From contig JAFLCP010000055.1 of the NCBI GenBank assembly GCA_017303505.1, positions 1 through 45,705 on the forward strand: a stretch of DNA of 45,705 nt, read 5' to 3'. The position numbers were made by a program, and so were the translations under genes. Numbering within the stretch: the first letter of the stretch is position 1; the number at the start of each line of letters is the position of its first letter. The notes under the pieces were generated by a model. That model ran no database searches, had not been told where the DNA came from, and saw nothing but the letters and a program-made list of their open reading frames with translations. This document shows, one piece after another, positions 1-9,415 of this stretch. This DNA comes from Planctomycetota bacterium. Its GTDB lineage: Bacteria > Planctomycetota > Planctomycetia > Pirellulales > Pirellulaceae.

Positions 1-681
1 CAATTGAATCAGTTGCAAAAATCGCAGGATGGCGATCCTGAAATTGCGACGCGTATTGAGCAATATGAAATGGCATTCAAGATGCAAACGTCTGTGCCAA
101 AGTTAACCGATCTTTCCGACGAACCCGAATCCACTTTTGAAATGTATGGAGCCGATGCGAAGAAGCCCGGTTCGTATGCGGCTAACTGTTTAATGGCACG
201 GCGGCTAGTGGAACGCGGTGTTCGTTTTGTGCAGCTTTATCATCGTGGCTGGGATAACCATGGAAATCTTCCATCCAATATTCCCAAACAATGCAAAGAT
301 ATCGATCAGCCTCAGGCCGCATTGATCATGGATCTTCAGCAGCGCGGACTCTTAGACGACACGTTGGTGATTTGGGGTGGTGAGTTTGGAAGAACCGTCT
401 ACAGCCAAGGATCTTTGCAAGATGACTATGGGCGCGATCATCACGGACGCTGCTTCTCCATGTGGTTGGCAGGAGGTGGAATGAAACGGGGAGCCGTTAT
501 TGGCGAAACCGACGAATATGGATACAACATCGTCCGTGATCCAATCCACATTCACGATCTCCACGCCACTATGTTGCACTGCCTTGGTTTTGATCATGAA
601 CGTCTTACCTATCGATACCAGGGGCGAGATTTCCGCTTAACCGACGTGCATGGCAAGATCATGAACTCGATGTTGGCGTGA
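1..681 (+). CDS. DUF1501 family protein, C-terminal part (5' truncated)
   Basis: The frame is open from the first base, so the start lies upstream of the window; about 226 codons are present. The sequence is typical of planctomycete DUF1501 proteins, which belong to the alkaline-phosphatase/sulfatase-like fold. Recognisable blocks are the stretch around [22 protein letters not shown], the [12 protein letters not shown] block, and the [17 protein letters not shown] block, whose Asp and His residues are likely metal ligands. In this phylum DUF1501 genes usually lie next to a DUF1549/DUF1553 gene; any such partner would lie upstream of the window. The biochemical role is not established. The family is commonly exported, but the N-terminus that would show a Tat signal is missing here. 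Confidence 0.9.
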   Translation, partial: QLNQLQKSQDGDPEIATRIEQYEMAFKMQTSVPKLTDLSDEPESTFEMYGADAKKPGSYAANCLMARRLVERGVRFVQLYHRGWDNHGNLPSNIPKQCKDIDQPQAALIMDLQQRGLLDDTLVIWGGEFGRTVYSQGSLQDDYGRDHHGRCFSMWLAGGGMKRGAVIGETDEYGYNIVRDPIHIHDLHATMLHCLGFDHERLTYRYQGRDFRLTDVHGKIMNSMLA

Positions 682-729
682 TCGTCGTTCAGCTAATTGT
701 CATTGAATCCTACAGCAAGGATGTGCCAC

Positions 730-1410
730 ATGAATCCAACGAATTCACTCGTTTGTGCACCTGGACCAAATGCCAACACCGTACGGACGAGTGACGGAAA
801 AGTTTTAGCGCCCCCCAAAGACTGGACGCTGTTGCCACCTGGTGATCCAGGCCTTACACGTCGCGTCAAGTTAGCTGGTCCTCACTGGGTAGTGCAGGAA
901 AAGAAAGGACGCAAAACGTTCTCGCATGGCGTTTGGGCCAATGCACAGACCATCGAGTCGATTCGGCAGGATCTGGAAAAAGAACGTTCCACCGAAGCGT
1001 ATGCCAAAAAGAAATCAGCAGATGCTAAACGGCGCGAGGTCAAACAGACCGCTTACGTTGAAGATTTTTTTCAGGCCGTTGTCGACTTTCTTCGATTTCA
1101 TCCGCAACATTCCGTTTTCGCGGAGAAGTTGGCAAAAGCAGTTACCGTACACGCCACTCCCGTTGGAAGTGGGACTGTAGCCCGTACAGAGCGAATTCCC
1201 ATCGAAAGGCGAGCCGAAGCGGCGGTCATCGCTTGGATGCGACATCAGACAACAGCCTATGACAATATGAAGATACCACGAGTTAAGGGCATGCGCCGCG
1301 AAGTGCGTCGCATGCTTGCACAACGATCGAAGGAATTGCTTGACCAATATCGCAAAGGTGTTGCCCCGAGCGAACTTTGTCCCTTAGCTCGCGCCCTCAA
1401 ATCAGCGTGA
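730..1410 (+). CDS. DUF2293 domain-containing basic protein
   Basis: A 226-residue soluble, Lys/Arg-rich protein. The C-terminal half matches my recollection of DUF2293, a family of unknown function found in bacteria and fungi: a His-Ala-Thr-Pro-x-Gly-Ser-Gly segment, then ARTERIPIERRAEAAVIAWM and RQTTAYD-like motifs, then the basic helix RVKGMRREVRRML. The N-terminal part is a short beta-rich region (PPGDPGLTRRVK, WVVQEKKGRK) followed by a charged helix. The ATG at 730 is chosen because AAGG sits nine bases upstream; an ATG at 721 and a TTG at 697 are in the same frame. The gene overlaps the 3' end of the convergent CxxCH gene by nine bases. The basic character would suit nucleic-acid binding, but that is only inference. 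Confidence 0.75.
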   Translation: MNPTNSLVCAPGPNANTVRTSDGKVLAPPKDWTLLPPGDPGLTRRVKLAGPHWVVQEKKGRKTFSHGVWANAQTIESIRQDLEKERSTEAYAKKKSADAKRREVKQTAYVEDFFQAVVDFLRFHPQHSVFAEKLAKAVTVHATPVGSGTVARTERIPIERRAEAAVIAWMRHQTTAYDNMKIPRVKGMRREVRRMLAQRSKELLDQYRKGVAPSELCPLARALKSA

Positions 1411-3873
1411 CGGATTGTTGGAGGTTGCAGCAGCGGGCCCGCGTCGCAACAACGCAATCAAGTCTTGAATCTCAGCGGACGTCAAAACATCGACGAGACC
1501 TTCGGGCATCGGTGAAATCTGCGACGGCGACGAAGCTTCAATCTCGGCTCGCTGAATCGTTTCGGTACGACCGCTTAGCGAGTCGACTTCGATCACCAGT
1601 TGAGCACTAGTCACCCCCACTGTTCTTCCGGAAACAACGGAGCCATCGTTCATCAAGTAGGTTGTGTTAAGATATTTGGGATCCACTTGCTTCGAGGGAT
1701 GCACAATTGACTCCAGCAATGCGCGTTGATCATAGCGTTTGCCAACCCCAGAAAGGTCTGGGCCAATTTGGGTTCCCAGCTCTCCGAATCGATGACATTT
1801 CAAACACGAAGCAGCTTGCATCGCAATTCGTCCTCGCTCAGCATCTGGTTTATCTACCGGCTTAGCCAACGCTTCTTCCAGTGTTTCCATGGTCCACTTT
1901 TGAACAAACGGACGTGGGGTTGTGACCGTTGAATCTGTTTTTTCGAGCGGTTGAGATAAAGTCGCTATCTGGGCCGCAAAAGATGTTCGTTGACTTTCGG
2001 TGAGCCGTTTCAAAAACTGTTCGATCAGCTGTTGGCGAATAGTGTCTAGCAATTTGCCACCCTGATAACTGCGGCTCTTTTGTAACCACGCCAGTAACAA
2101 GTGAACGTCTTTGTCTTGCCAGTCATTTTTTACATTCAACAGAGTTTTGGCATACTGAAATTGTTCTTCTTGCGTTGTGGCAGAGTCGCTGGCCCGAAAA
2201 CTATCTTGAATCATGTTGTCGGCTTGGTAGCGAACCAATAACTCTTGCAACAGCCAATTCACACCAAAATCGGCGGTGGGAAATTGTGAGCGAAGTTTAA
2301 GCACGGCTTGTCGAGCTGATTCTGCGACGGATGGATGTCGAATAATAGACAGCTGCAAAGCGCGCAAAACAGTGCGTTTATCTTGAATCGATAGAGCCGA
2401 CCAATCGAGCGTGTTCAGAATGTTATGCAGTTCGCTTTGATCGTCAGCCGAACCGACGCGCGCCAAGGCAATAAGGCCTTGATAAGTTGCACTGTTGCTG
2501 GCTGTGCTCGTTAACTTTGTCTTCCACAACCCAACAGGTAAGCGTTCTAATGCGGCGCGGGCTGAGCTCGCAAGCCAGAAGTCGCTGCTACCCAATTGTT
2601 CCCAGAGGAATTCAACTTGGGTAGGATCAGGCTTCTGTTGTAGGGTTTCTAATCTACGACGCAAGGTAAGCCCCGACGTATCGCTCTTGGGACGTTCTGA
2701 CATTGGGAGTGTTAACTTGAAAGTACCTTCGATTTTCGATGGTTGGATTTTTGGCGAGTAACGAATGCGATAGAGGCCACTTTGGGAACCTCTTCCGCCA
2801 GTGATGCAATAGAGATTGCCATCTGGGCCAAACGCCATATCACACACATTAAACGGGCCACCTTCAGCGAACAGTTCTGACTCGGCGTGATACGTAGCAC
2901 CTTGTGGAGTGAGTTGAACCAAGAAAATTCTTCCTAGTTGCCAATCCGCCATGAGCAAAAGATCTTTGAATGGCTCTGGCCAATTGCTCTGGTTGCAAAA
3001 CGTGAGGGCTGTAGGTGATGAATAGCCAGTGTCGAGCGTGGAAGGCATCGAGTCTGGATACCAAGCAGGCCACTTGCCTGTTCCCCATCGCCAACCGTAT
3101 TCGCCCCCGAGGACAACATGGTTGAGGCGTGTTGGACGATACCAGGGCAAACCAACGTCCCATTCCATGTCGGCATCCCAAGTAAACATCTCGCCATCTT
3201 GGTTGAAGGCCATATCGAAGGGATTACGAAAGCCACCGGCCAAGATGGTCCACGTTTTTCCTTCGGGATCGACTTTGGCGATGTAGCCAACACGATCATC
3301 TTGTCCGACATCGTTGTAATACGGAAGCAGCCAATCATTCTGTGCGCCGCGATAGGTGGATTCGTCGGCGATCGTTTTCGGAAACACCACATCATTACCG
3401 ATCACGAAGTACAAATTATTGTCCGGCCCCAACACGATTTGATTCATTCCGTGACCGTAGCGCGAGTTGTACGCTAAGGTTTGCAGGAGAAGTTTTTCTT
3501 CGAATTGGCCGTCGCCATCTTTGTCGATAAGGCGATAGATTTCTTGACTATCGGTGGCCGTTAAATAGAGCGAGTCGTGAGCATAGAGAATTCCTCGAAT
3601 ATGTCGCAGATTCTCGGTGCCAGCTATGCGAGTGAATGGAATGCCCTTGGTAACATCGTCCATGTCAAGGCGAGCGACTCCTTTATCATCCAGTCCGATG
3701 AAGAGATCGCCTTTGGGTCCAAAGGTCATACTAATCCATGAGCTTTCCCCTTCTTGAGCCGATCTTAACAACTCAATTTCGAAGTCTTCCGCCACACGTA
3801 TCGATGAAGGGGGAGTGGCTTGACGTTCTTCAAACACGAAGGCAAATGCCAGAAAAAAGGCGAGGTAGGACAT
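1402..3873 (-). CDS. PVC-type heme-binding CxxCH protein (membrane-bound dehydrogenase-like)
   Basis: An 823-residue protein with a short hydrophobic N-terminus (residues 1-12), which looks like a signal sequence. Residues about 25-380 form a six-bladed propeller of the glucose/sorbosone dehydrogenase type, with repeated GPDGNLY and GPDNNLY blade motifs. Next comes an alpha-helical HEAT-like middle section (about 400-640) and a C-terminal c-type cytochrome domain with CLKCH at 690-694 and a likely Met axial ligand in SPMPEG. This is the planctomycete family with TIGR02604/TIGR02603-type architecture. It is expected to be a periplasmic heme protein, possibly a sugar or alcohol dehydrogenase; the substrate is unknown. 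No obvious operon partner: the upstream gene on this strand ends about 120 bases away. Confidence 0.9.
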   Translation of the reverse strand: MSYLAFFLAFAFVFEERQATPPSSIRVAEDFEIELLRSAQEGESSWISMTFGPKGDLFIGLDDKGVARLDMDDVTKGIPFTRIAGTENLRHIRGILYAHDSLYLTATDSQEIYRLIDKDGDGQFEEKLLLQTLAYNSRYGHGMNQIVLGPDNNLYFVIGNDVVFPKTIADESTYRGAQNDWLLPYYNDVGQDDRVGYIAKVDPEGKTWTILAGGFRNPFDMAFNQDGEMFTWDADMEWDVGLPWYRPTRLNHVVLGGEYGWRWGTGKWPAWYPDSMPSTLDTGYSSPTALTFCNQSNWPEPFKDLLLMADWQLGRIFLVQLTPQGATYHAESELFAEGGPFNVCDMAFGPDGNLYCITGGRGSQSGLYRIRYSPKIQPSKIEGTFKLTLPMSERPKSDTSGLTLRRRLETLQQKPDPTQVEFLWEQLGSSDFWLASSARAALERLPVGLWKTKLTSTASNSATYQGLIALARVGSADDQSELHNILNTLDWSALSIQDKRTVLRALQLSIIRHPSVAESARQAVLKLRSQFPTADFGVNWLLQELLVRYQADNMIQDSFRASDSATTQEEQFQYAKTLLNVKNDWQDKDVHLLLAWLQKSRSYQGGKLLDTIRQQLIEQFLKRLTESQRTSFAAQIATLSQPLEKTDSTVTTPRPFVQKWTMETLEEALAKPVDKPDAERGRIAMQAASCLKCHRFGELGTQIGPDLSGVGKRYDQRALLESIVHPSKQVDPKYLNTTYLMNDGSVVSGRTVGVTSAQLVIEVDSLSGRTETIQRAEIEASSPSQISPMPEGLVDVLTSAEIQDLIALLRRGPAAATSNNPSR

Positions 3874-3992
3874 CGGGCAATTCCGTCAGAGTAGAGGTAG
3901 GAACGGAGATGCGTATTAGAAGCTATTCGGGCCAGAAATTCAAATATCTCACGCCATAGCGCGATCTATTTGGCACAGTTTACCACTCGAAT

Positions 3993-5813
3993 TTACTGTT
4001 GCGACAACGACTCGCGAAGTCGTACCAACAACAATTCGATCTCTGAGAGCTGGTTGTAGTCGCGAGCAACTTCAACAGCGGTGGCTGGATCATCGGTAAC
4101 TATAAGCTCGGCCCCTTGTACCATCAGTCGAAACATCTCTTCGCGGTCATTGATCGTCCACACAGCGATTTGCATTCCTCTCTTTTGCGCTTTGTCGAGT
4201 AATGACGGAGAAAATGTACCCTTGCTGACACTGAGGAAATTGGCGTTGAGCTGTGTAATCTCTCCGACGCTGGCAGAAACCAAATAGCCGCGACGCATTG
4301 ATGGTCGCAATTTGGCAACCTGCTCGAGAGCTCGATATTCGAGAGAGATCACTTCATGTGCTGGAGTTGATGGGTATTTATCGATTAAAGCCAAAACACT
4401 TTCTGCAAGTTGCGGCTTGAAGCCGTAGTACTTCAGTTCGATACTGAGTCGAATTTTGTTTTGTGACGCCTTCAAAAATTCTTCGAGGGTAGCGAGAGAT
4501 TCTTTTGGGGAAGGTGGCTTCAATTGGCTAGCTATGTCGGCTGTAGAAAGTTCGGAATCGGTTGATTCGCTGATCACTAATGGTTTGCCGGCAATTCGCC
4601 GCAAGTCTTTATCATGGGTGACGAATACGGTTCCCTCTTTACTTTGTTGAACATCGATCTCAGCAGAATCGGCTTGAACAAGAATCGCGTGATGCAATGC
4701 AGTGAGGGAGTTTTCTGGAAAACCTTTAGCCCCAGCGCGGTGGGCAACAATTTGAACAGGCTGCCGAACGGTGAAGTTGAGGACTTGCTGCAATGCACTT
4801 ATTCCCACGGTTAGAATGACCAAACAGCAAGCAAACAACAGAATCAGGGGCCGACGCCAAGATTTTGGATGAGGCGTGGTTTCTTTGGATAACTTCATTT
4901 CAATTTCTTTTTTGCGATCGTAGGTTGTCCAAACCGCAGCGGCTAACCAACTTTGCGAACTTGCAGTTACCAAGGCCAATACCAAGCCGTGAGCCAGAAG
5001 AATTGCGGCCCCGGCGAGGACTCCATTATTTGTGTCATGTTCCACCGAGGAGAAAAGTCGTGCTGTTCCGAATGCCACAAGCCATGGAGCTGTCAAATAG
5101 ATAGAGAAGTGAAAGAAGAACCAAAACAGGATGGCAAGGACAAGCGTTGATTTCGTCGATTTTTCATGCCATGCGTTCCACAGAGAGGCAGTGACCCAGC
5201 TGTTTTCAAAGATGAGTCGCGGTAACGCATGGAACCATTTCAGGAGGAGCCAACCCAACATGGTGATGGCCCCTACACCCAGTACGATTCCTATTGAAAC
5301 TGCAGCCATGAACTTGGGTGGCTGGTTTGCCAGGTAGAAATTGATGTCCGCATCGGAAAGAAGCAGCCAATAGGTTAAGCCCGCTAATGCGACGAAAGGT
5401 AAGAGTAGAAGCAGAGCCACAAAAGTTTGAATCGCTGCCATCAAGAGAACTCGAGGTAGCGATACGACTGAAGATAGTAGCGAGCGAACCACTTCCCCTT
5501 TAGGATCCGCGAGTACCCGCAAAATACAAGAATGTTCGAAGTAGAGAATGGACAGATAAGTAATAGGCAGGACAGCGACAGTTACAAATCCGAGTGGACT
5601 CATGGCAAAGTCGATTAATGCCGAATTGCCGATCGCGGGGCTACCATCGCGTGCGAGCAACGCACCTAAAACGGCGCCGAAAAGAGAACTAAAGACAAGA
5701 GCTGAAGCCAGCTTCATCCAAAACTGTAAGATCAGCAAAGGGATGAGGCGACTAAAGAGAGATCGTACTATGTCGCGGCAGTTGGTAATTGCAAGTCGAA
5801 AAATGTTCGGCAT
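3993..5813 (-). CDS. membrane-anchored glycerophosphodiester phosphodiesterase
   Basis: A 606-residue fusion. Residues 1-345 hold about seven or eight hydrophobic segments and match the membrane domain often found in front of GDPD enzymes. Residues about 353-590 are the catalytic GDPD TIM barrel. HRAGAKGFPENS (358-369) gives the catalytic His/Arg and the metal-ligand Glu, the EID motif follows at 385-387, and THDKDLRR contributes the second His at 400. The family hydrolyses glycerophosphodiesters to glycerol-3-phosphate and an alcohol. The last predicted TM (about 323-345) lies directly before the catalytic domain, which would hold it at the membrane. The side of the membrane is not certain from sequence. 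AAGG directly precedes the ATG, which is closer than usual for a ribosome site. Confidence 0.9.
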   Translation of the reverse strand: MPNIFRLAITNCRDIVRSLFSRLIPLLILQFWMKLASALVFSSLFGAVLGALLARDGSPAIGNSALIDFAMSPLGFVTVAVLPITYLSILYFEHSCILRVLADPKGEVVRSLLSSVVSLPRVLLMAAIQTFVALLLLLPFVALAGLTYWLLLSDADINFYLANQPPKFMAAVSIGIVLGVGAITMLGWLLLKWFHALPRLIFENSWVTASLWNAWHEKSTKSTLVLAILFWFFFHFSIYLTAPWLVAFGTARLFSSVEHDTNNGVLAGAAILLAHGLVLALVTASSQSWLAAAVWTTYDRKKEIEMKLSKETTPHPKSWRRPLILLFACCLVILTVGISALQQVLNFTVRQPVQIVAHRAGAKGFPENSLTALHHAILVQADSAEIDVQQSKEGTVFVTHDKDLRRIAGKPLVISESTDSELSTADIASQLKPPSPKESLATLEEFLKASQNKIRLSIELKYYGFKPQLAESVLALIDKYPSTPAHEVISLEYRALEQVAKLRPSMRRGYLVSASVGEITQLNANFLSVSKGTFSPSLLDKAQKRGMQIAVWTINDREEMFRLMVQGAELIVTDDPATAVEVARDYNQLSEIELLLVRLRESLSQQ

Positions 5814-5890
5814 CCTTGACGTTACTTGGTCAGTAAAAGTGCGACGTATCCAGCTTCTCGACGGCTAGAGTCAGCGTCTGTCATGGTAAC

Positions 5891-5928
5891 AAAAAAAGCC
5901 ATGCGTCAGAAAGACCGACGCATGGCTT
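5891..5928 (-). terminator. Rho-independent terminator of the BNR/Vps10-like gene
   Basis: On the minus strand, 25 bases after the stop codon of the upstream gene, a perfect 12-bp stem (AAGCCATGCGTC at 5896-5907 pairing with 5917-5928) with a nine-base loop is followed by a run of seven T residues (5891-5897, partly inside the stem). This is a textbook intrinsic terminator and separates this gene from the GDPD gene. Confidence 0.88.
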
Positions 5929-5952
5929 GGGATACCAAATCTGCTAAGAATA

Positions 5953-8900
5953 CTACTTCAACGTTGGCAGTTTTCGACCTGGGGTCCAAGGAGCTCCTGC
6001 ATCTTCGAGCTTCTGATGGAAGTTTGGTAAGTCGGTTTCCAGCAATTGTCGCAGTTGAGCTTCGACAGCTATATACTCTTCATTGACCAGCGTAAGTAGC
6101 CGGCGATGGGTATTGGTTGGTCCAGTCGACACACCGTAACTACCTCCAATCACTGTTTGCAAACGATCAAGCATGCCCGGCATACCTGGTTCATTGCGGC
6201 GTGGTTTGGTTGGATCGCCCGTGAATTTCTCCGACAGGTCTTCGAGTTTTTGGGCCAAGTCACGGGCCTCTTTGGCGAAGGCTGGGTCTAGTGTTGGAGT
6301 CCCTTCAACCATGCGTTGAACCAAGTCCAACTGTTCTTTTGTCTGCGAAACCATACGCTGAGCTGCCAAAACGACTCGTTGCAATTTGGCAACTTGCGAA
6401 TTGAATTCTGCATAGGCAACCCGTTGTTCTGGGGTCACTGCATCCCAGCCTAACGGTTGAACTTCAAACTCCACAGGCGGAACCAGTTCTTTGGTCTCAC
6501 CGTCAATGACTTGCACATAGCTCACTGTGTATTTTCCTGGTAAAGCTGTTGGGCTAGCCCCACCAGCCAATGGACCAACACTTGGAAGATCATAACCCCA
6601 TGTGGCTCGATGGACACCGCGCGAGAGAGCTGCGGGTAAGCGATTTACCACGCGGCCCGCCGAATCTTTGATGACCAACCAAGCCTTGGAAAGTTGTTCT
6701 CGGTCTTCGGCCTTGAGTTCTTCCCAAGTTGGGTAGGGAGTATCGCCTCCGTTTGCAGCCGCCTTTTGTTCTTTCTCTTTGCGTTGCGATTTTTTCGACT
6801 TCACAGTTTCTTTAACGTAGTAGGTAAACGTTACGCCGAAGTCGGGGTTAGGAGCCGTAAAGAAACTGGCACCTTGATATGCCTTTGGTCCTCCGCCAGC
6901 CAAGGGCGCGGATGGCACATACATCAAACCTGGCTTCACAGGAAAAATTTTGGCCGCTTCATCGACCATGGATGTTGAAATGGCGCGAAGTGGCGAATAG
7001 TCATCCAGAATGTAAATGCCACGTCCGAAAGTGCCAACGACCAAATCGCTTTCGCGGCGTTGGATTTCTAATTCACGAACAGCGATCGTCGGAATGCCAC
7101 CATTAAGTTGCAACCACTTTTGGCCCCCATCCAGTGTGCAGAATACACCGAACTCAGTTCCCACAAACAATAGGTCTGCAGCAACATGATCTTGCTTAAT
7201 CGTGTATACACTGCCACGTTCGGGCAAATTGGCAGTGATCAACGACCAATTGTGGCCTCGGTCAGTACTCTTCAAAACATAGGGTCGGAAATCACCACGC
7301 TTAAAATTGTTAACCGTTACGAAAACGGTATTGGAATCAAATAGCGAGGCTTCGATGTCGCTGATGTAACCAAATTCGGGAACATCTAAGCTTCCAAATT
7401 TGTCAACCTTGCGCCAGTTTTGTCCTCCATCTTCTGTAACTTGGATCAAGCCGTCGTCCGTCCCCGCATAGATCAGGCCGTTGACCAATGGAGATTCGTC
7501 GACAGAGATGATACTTCCGTATGGACTTGTCGACGCATTCTTGGCAACCGTATCCACTCCCCAAACGCGTCCCATCACTTTCAATTGATTGCGATCGATT
7601 TGACGTGTGAGGTCTGGACTAATGGCTTTCCATGTGTCACCGCGATCATCGCTGGCATACAAGATTTGGCAACCATAATACAAGCGTTTGGAACTGTGTG
7701 GACTGATCAATAAAGGAGAGTCCCAGTTCCAACGCAGTGGTGGGCCATCTTTTTCTTCTTGGGGTTTGATGTCGATCGTTTCGCCCGTCTTGCGATCAAA
7801 GCGAACTAACCCGCCGTACTGCCATTGAGAATAAACAGTATTAGGGTCTTCGGGATCAACGGCTGGATCAAAGCCGTCACCGAAGACTGTGATGAACCAA
7901 TCGCTATTGCGGATGCCATGGATATTCGTAGTTCGCGAAGGGCCCCCTTGAGTGGCGTTATCTTGCGTACCGCCATAGACATAGTAGAACGGCTTGTCAT
8001 TGCTCAAGCCGATCTTGTAGAACTGTGTGATTGGCAGATTGGAATAGTAGTGGTACGAAGAGCCGCGATCCCATGATTCATAAAGTCCGCCATCACAACC
8101 AACCAAAAGATGATCTTCGTCTGTTGGATCGATAACCAACGCATGGTTGTCGACATGCTTGTTGGCTTCACCAGCAGGAACGAATGTCTTGCCACCATCT
8201 TCTGTGACCATCAGCAATGTATCGAGCGCATAGACTCGATCGAGCTTGTGTGGGCAGGCAACAAGTTCTTGATAGTATTGTGGGCTACTGGTTACATAGC
8301 TACTTTGTTTTTGCCAAGATTCGCCACGGTCTCCCGAACGGAAGAATCCGCTGCTGCCTTCTGACGCTTCAACGATCGCATATACGATGTCGGGTTGAAT
8401 GGGCGAGATGGCCAGGCCGATTCGGCCAATATCGCCGCCTGGTAAACCTCGAGTGATTTTGCGCCAAGTGGTGCCGCCATCGGTTGTTTTGTAAATGGCC
8501 GATTCAGGGCCGCCATCGATTAAGGTCCATTGATGTCGACGACGTTGATACGACGCAGCGTACAGAACGTTGGGGTCGCGAGGATCCATCACAAGATCCG
8601 TGACGCCTGTGCGTTCGCTGATCGCTAAAACTTGGGACCAAGTTTTGCCACCATCGATGGTCTTGTAGAGACCGCGATCACCGCCATCTTTCCAAAGTGG
8701 ACCTTGAGCGGCCACATAAACGATGTTGCTGTTTTCAGGATGTACGATGATCTTGGCAATATGTTCTGAATCGGCGAGTCCAACTTTCGAAAAAGATTTG
8801 CCGCCGTCAATGCTCTTGTAAAGTCCATCGCCATAACCGACGCTGCGTTGGCTATTATTTTCGCCGGTGCCAACCCAAACCGTGAAGCGATCATTAGGAT

Positions 8901-9228
8901 CAACGGTCACACAACCGATGGAGTAACTACCGTAGCCATCGAAAATGGGCGACCAAGTGGTGCCCGCGTTGTTGGTTTTCCAAACGCCGCCAGAAGCAAC
9001 AGCCAGATAACGTACGCTTCGATCCACTGGATCGATGGCAATATCGGCGATGCGGCCGCTCATAACCGCGGGGCCGATGTTGCGAAATTGAAACGCTCCC
9101 AATAGGCCTTCATTCAGGCCTGGAGCGGGATCTTTCGGTTCGTCGCTGTCTTGGGCGTGAGTCGGATATGCTGCCGAGGTTAGGGAAACGGCGAGGGCTA
9201 AACTAAGCCAACGAAAACGGGCCAACAT
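5953..9228 (-). CDS. secreted BNR/Vps10-like beta-propeller protein
   Basis: A 1091-residue exported protein. The chosen ATG (9228) follows AGGAG by nine bases and gives a clean signal peptide ending near AYPTHAQ; a longer in-frame start at 9255 would bury it. Residues about 40-720 contain at least eight BNR/Asp-box-like motifs of the form S/T-x-D-x-G-x-T/S-W/F, for example KTTDGGTTWRKI and KTIDGGKTWSQV. These are typical of WD40/YVTN/BNR-like or Vps10/sortilin-type propellers. The last 350 residues are a Lys/Glu-rich, partly helical extension with a beta-sandwich-like segment (VVNRLPAALSRGVHRATWGYD). Planctomycetes carry many such proteins. Some are annotated as glycosyl hydrolases, but no catalytic residues are evident here. 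Monocistronic by its terminator. Confidence 0.85.
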   Translation of the reverse strand: MLARFRWLSLALAVSLTSAAYPTHAQDSDEPKDPAPGLNEGLLGAFQFRNIGPAVMSGRIADIAIDPVDRSVRYLAVASGGVWKTNNAGTTWSPIFDGYGSYSIGCVTVDPNDRFTVWVGTGENNSQRSVGYGDGLYKSIDGGKSFSKVGLADSEHIAKIIVHPENSNIVYVAAQGPLWKDGGDRGLYKTIDGGKTWSQVLAISERTGVTDLVMDPRDPNVLYAASYQRRRHQWTLIDGGPESAIYKTTDGGTTWRKITRGLPGGDIGRIGLAISPIQPDIVYAIVEASEGSSGFFRSGDRGESWQKQSSYVTSSPQYYQELVACPHKLDRVYALDTLLMVTEDGGKTFVPAGEANKHVDNHALVIDPTDEDHLLVGCDGGLYESWDRGSSYHYYSNLPITQFYKIGLSNDKPFYYVYGGTQDNATQGGPSRTTNIHGIRNSDWFITVFGDGFDPAVDPEDPNTVYSQWQYGGLVRFDRKTGETIDIKPQEEKDGPPLRWNWDSPLLISPHSSKRLYYGCQILYASDDRGDTWKAISPDLTRQIDRNQLKVMGRVWGVDTVAKNASTSPYGSIISVDESPLVNGLIYAGTDDGLIQVTEDGGQNWRKVDKFGSLDVPEFGYISDIEASLFDSNTVFVTVNNFKRGDFRPYVLKSTDRGHNWSLITANLPERGSVYTIKQDHVAADLLFVGTEFGVFCTLDGGQKWLQLNGGIPTIAVRELEIQRRESDLVVGTFGRGIYILDDYSPLRAISTSMVDEAAKIFPVKPGLMYVPSAPLAGGGPKAYQGASFFTAPNPDFGVTFTYYVKETVKSKKSQRKEKEQKAAANGGDTPYPTWEELKAEDREQLSKAWLVIKDSAGRVVNRLPAALSRGVHRATWGYDLPSVGPLAGGASPTALPGKYTVSYVQVIDGETKELVPPVEFEVQPLGWDAVTPEQRVAYAEFNSQVAKLQRVVLAAQRMVSQTKEQLDLVQRMVEGTPTLDPAFAKEARDLAQKLEDLSEKFTGDPTKPRRNEPGMPGMLDRLQTVIGGSYGVSTGPTNTHRRLLTLVNEEYIAVEAQLRQLLETDLPNFHQKLEDAGAPWTPGRKLPTLK

Positions 9229-9237
9229 GCTGCAAAA

Positions 9238-9242
9238 CTCCT
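9238..9242 (-). promoter_or_regulatory. ribosome binding site deciding the start at 9228
   Basis: AGGAG on the minus strand lies nine bases before the ATG at 9228. It supports that start over the in-frame upstream start at 9255, and the shorter product begins with a normal signal peptide. Confidence 0.7.
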
Positions 9243-9343
9243 GTTGTGATAACACTCAATTCTGAGGTACCTAACAGGATAGTCAGAAAGCAACCAATTT
9301 TCCTCTGCCCTAAGCCGATATTGCCCCGCGATTGAACGAGAAA

Positions 9344-9393
9344 ACCGCCATTTCGACCTGAAAATCGTCAATTTTCGAGCCCTAAATGGCGGT
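9344..9393 (-). terminator. nested stem-loop after nadA
   Basis: ACCGCCATTT (9344-9353) pairs perfectly with 9384-9393. Inside it, GAAAAT (9360-9365) pairs with ATTTTC (9371-9376) around a five-base loop. The structure lies 23 bases after the nadA stop. There is no strong T run after it, so it may stabilise the mRNA end or act as a weak terminator rather than a classical intrinsic one. Confidence 0.5.
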
Positions 9394-9415
9394 GTTCGGC
9401 GTTGCTTTTGGGCAA

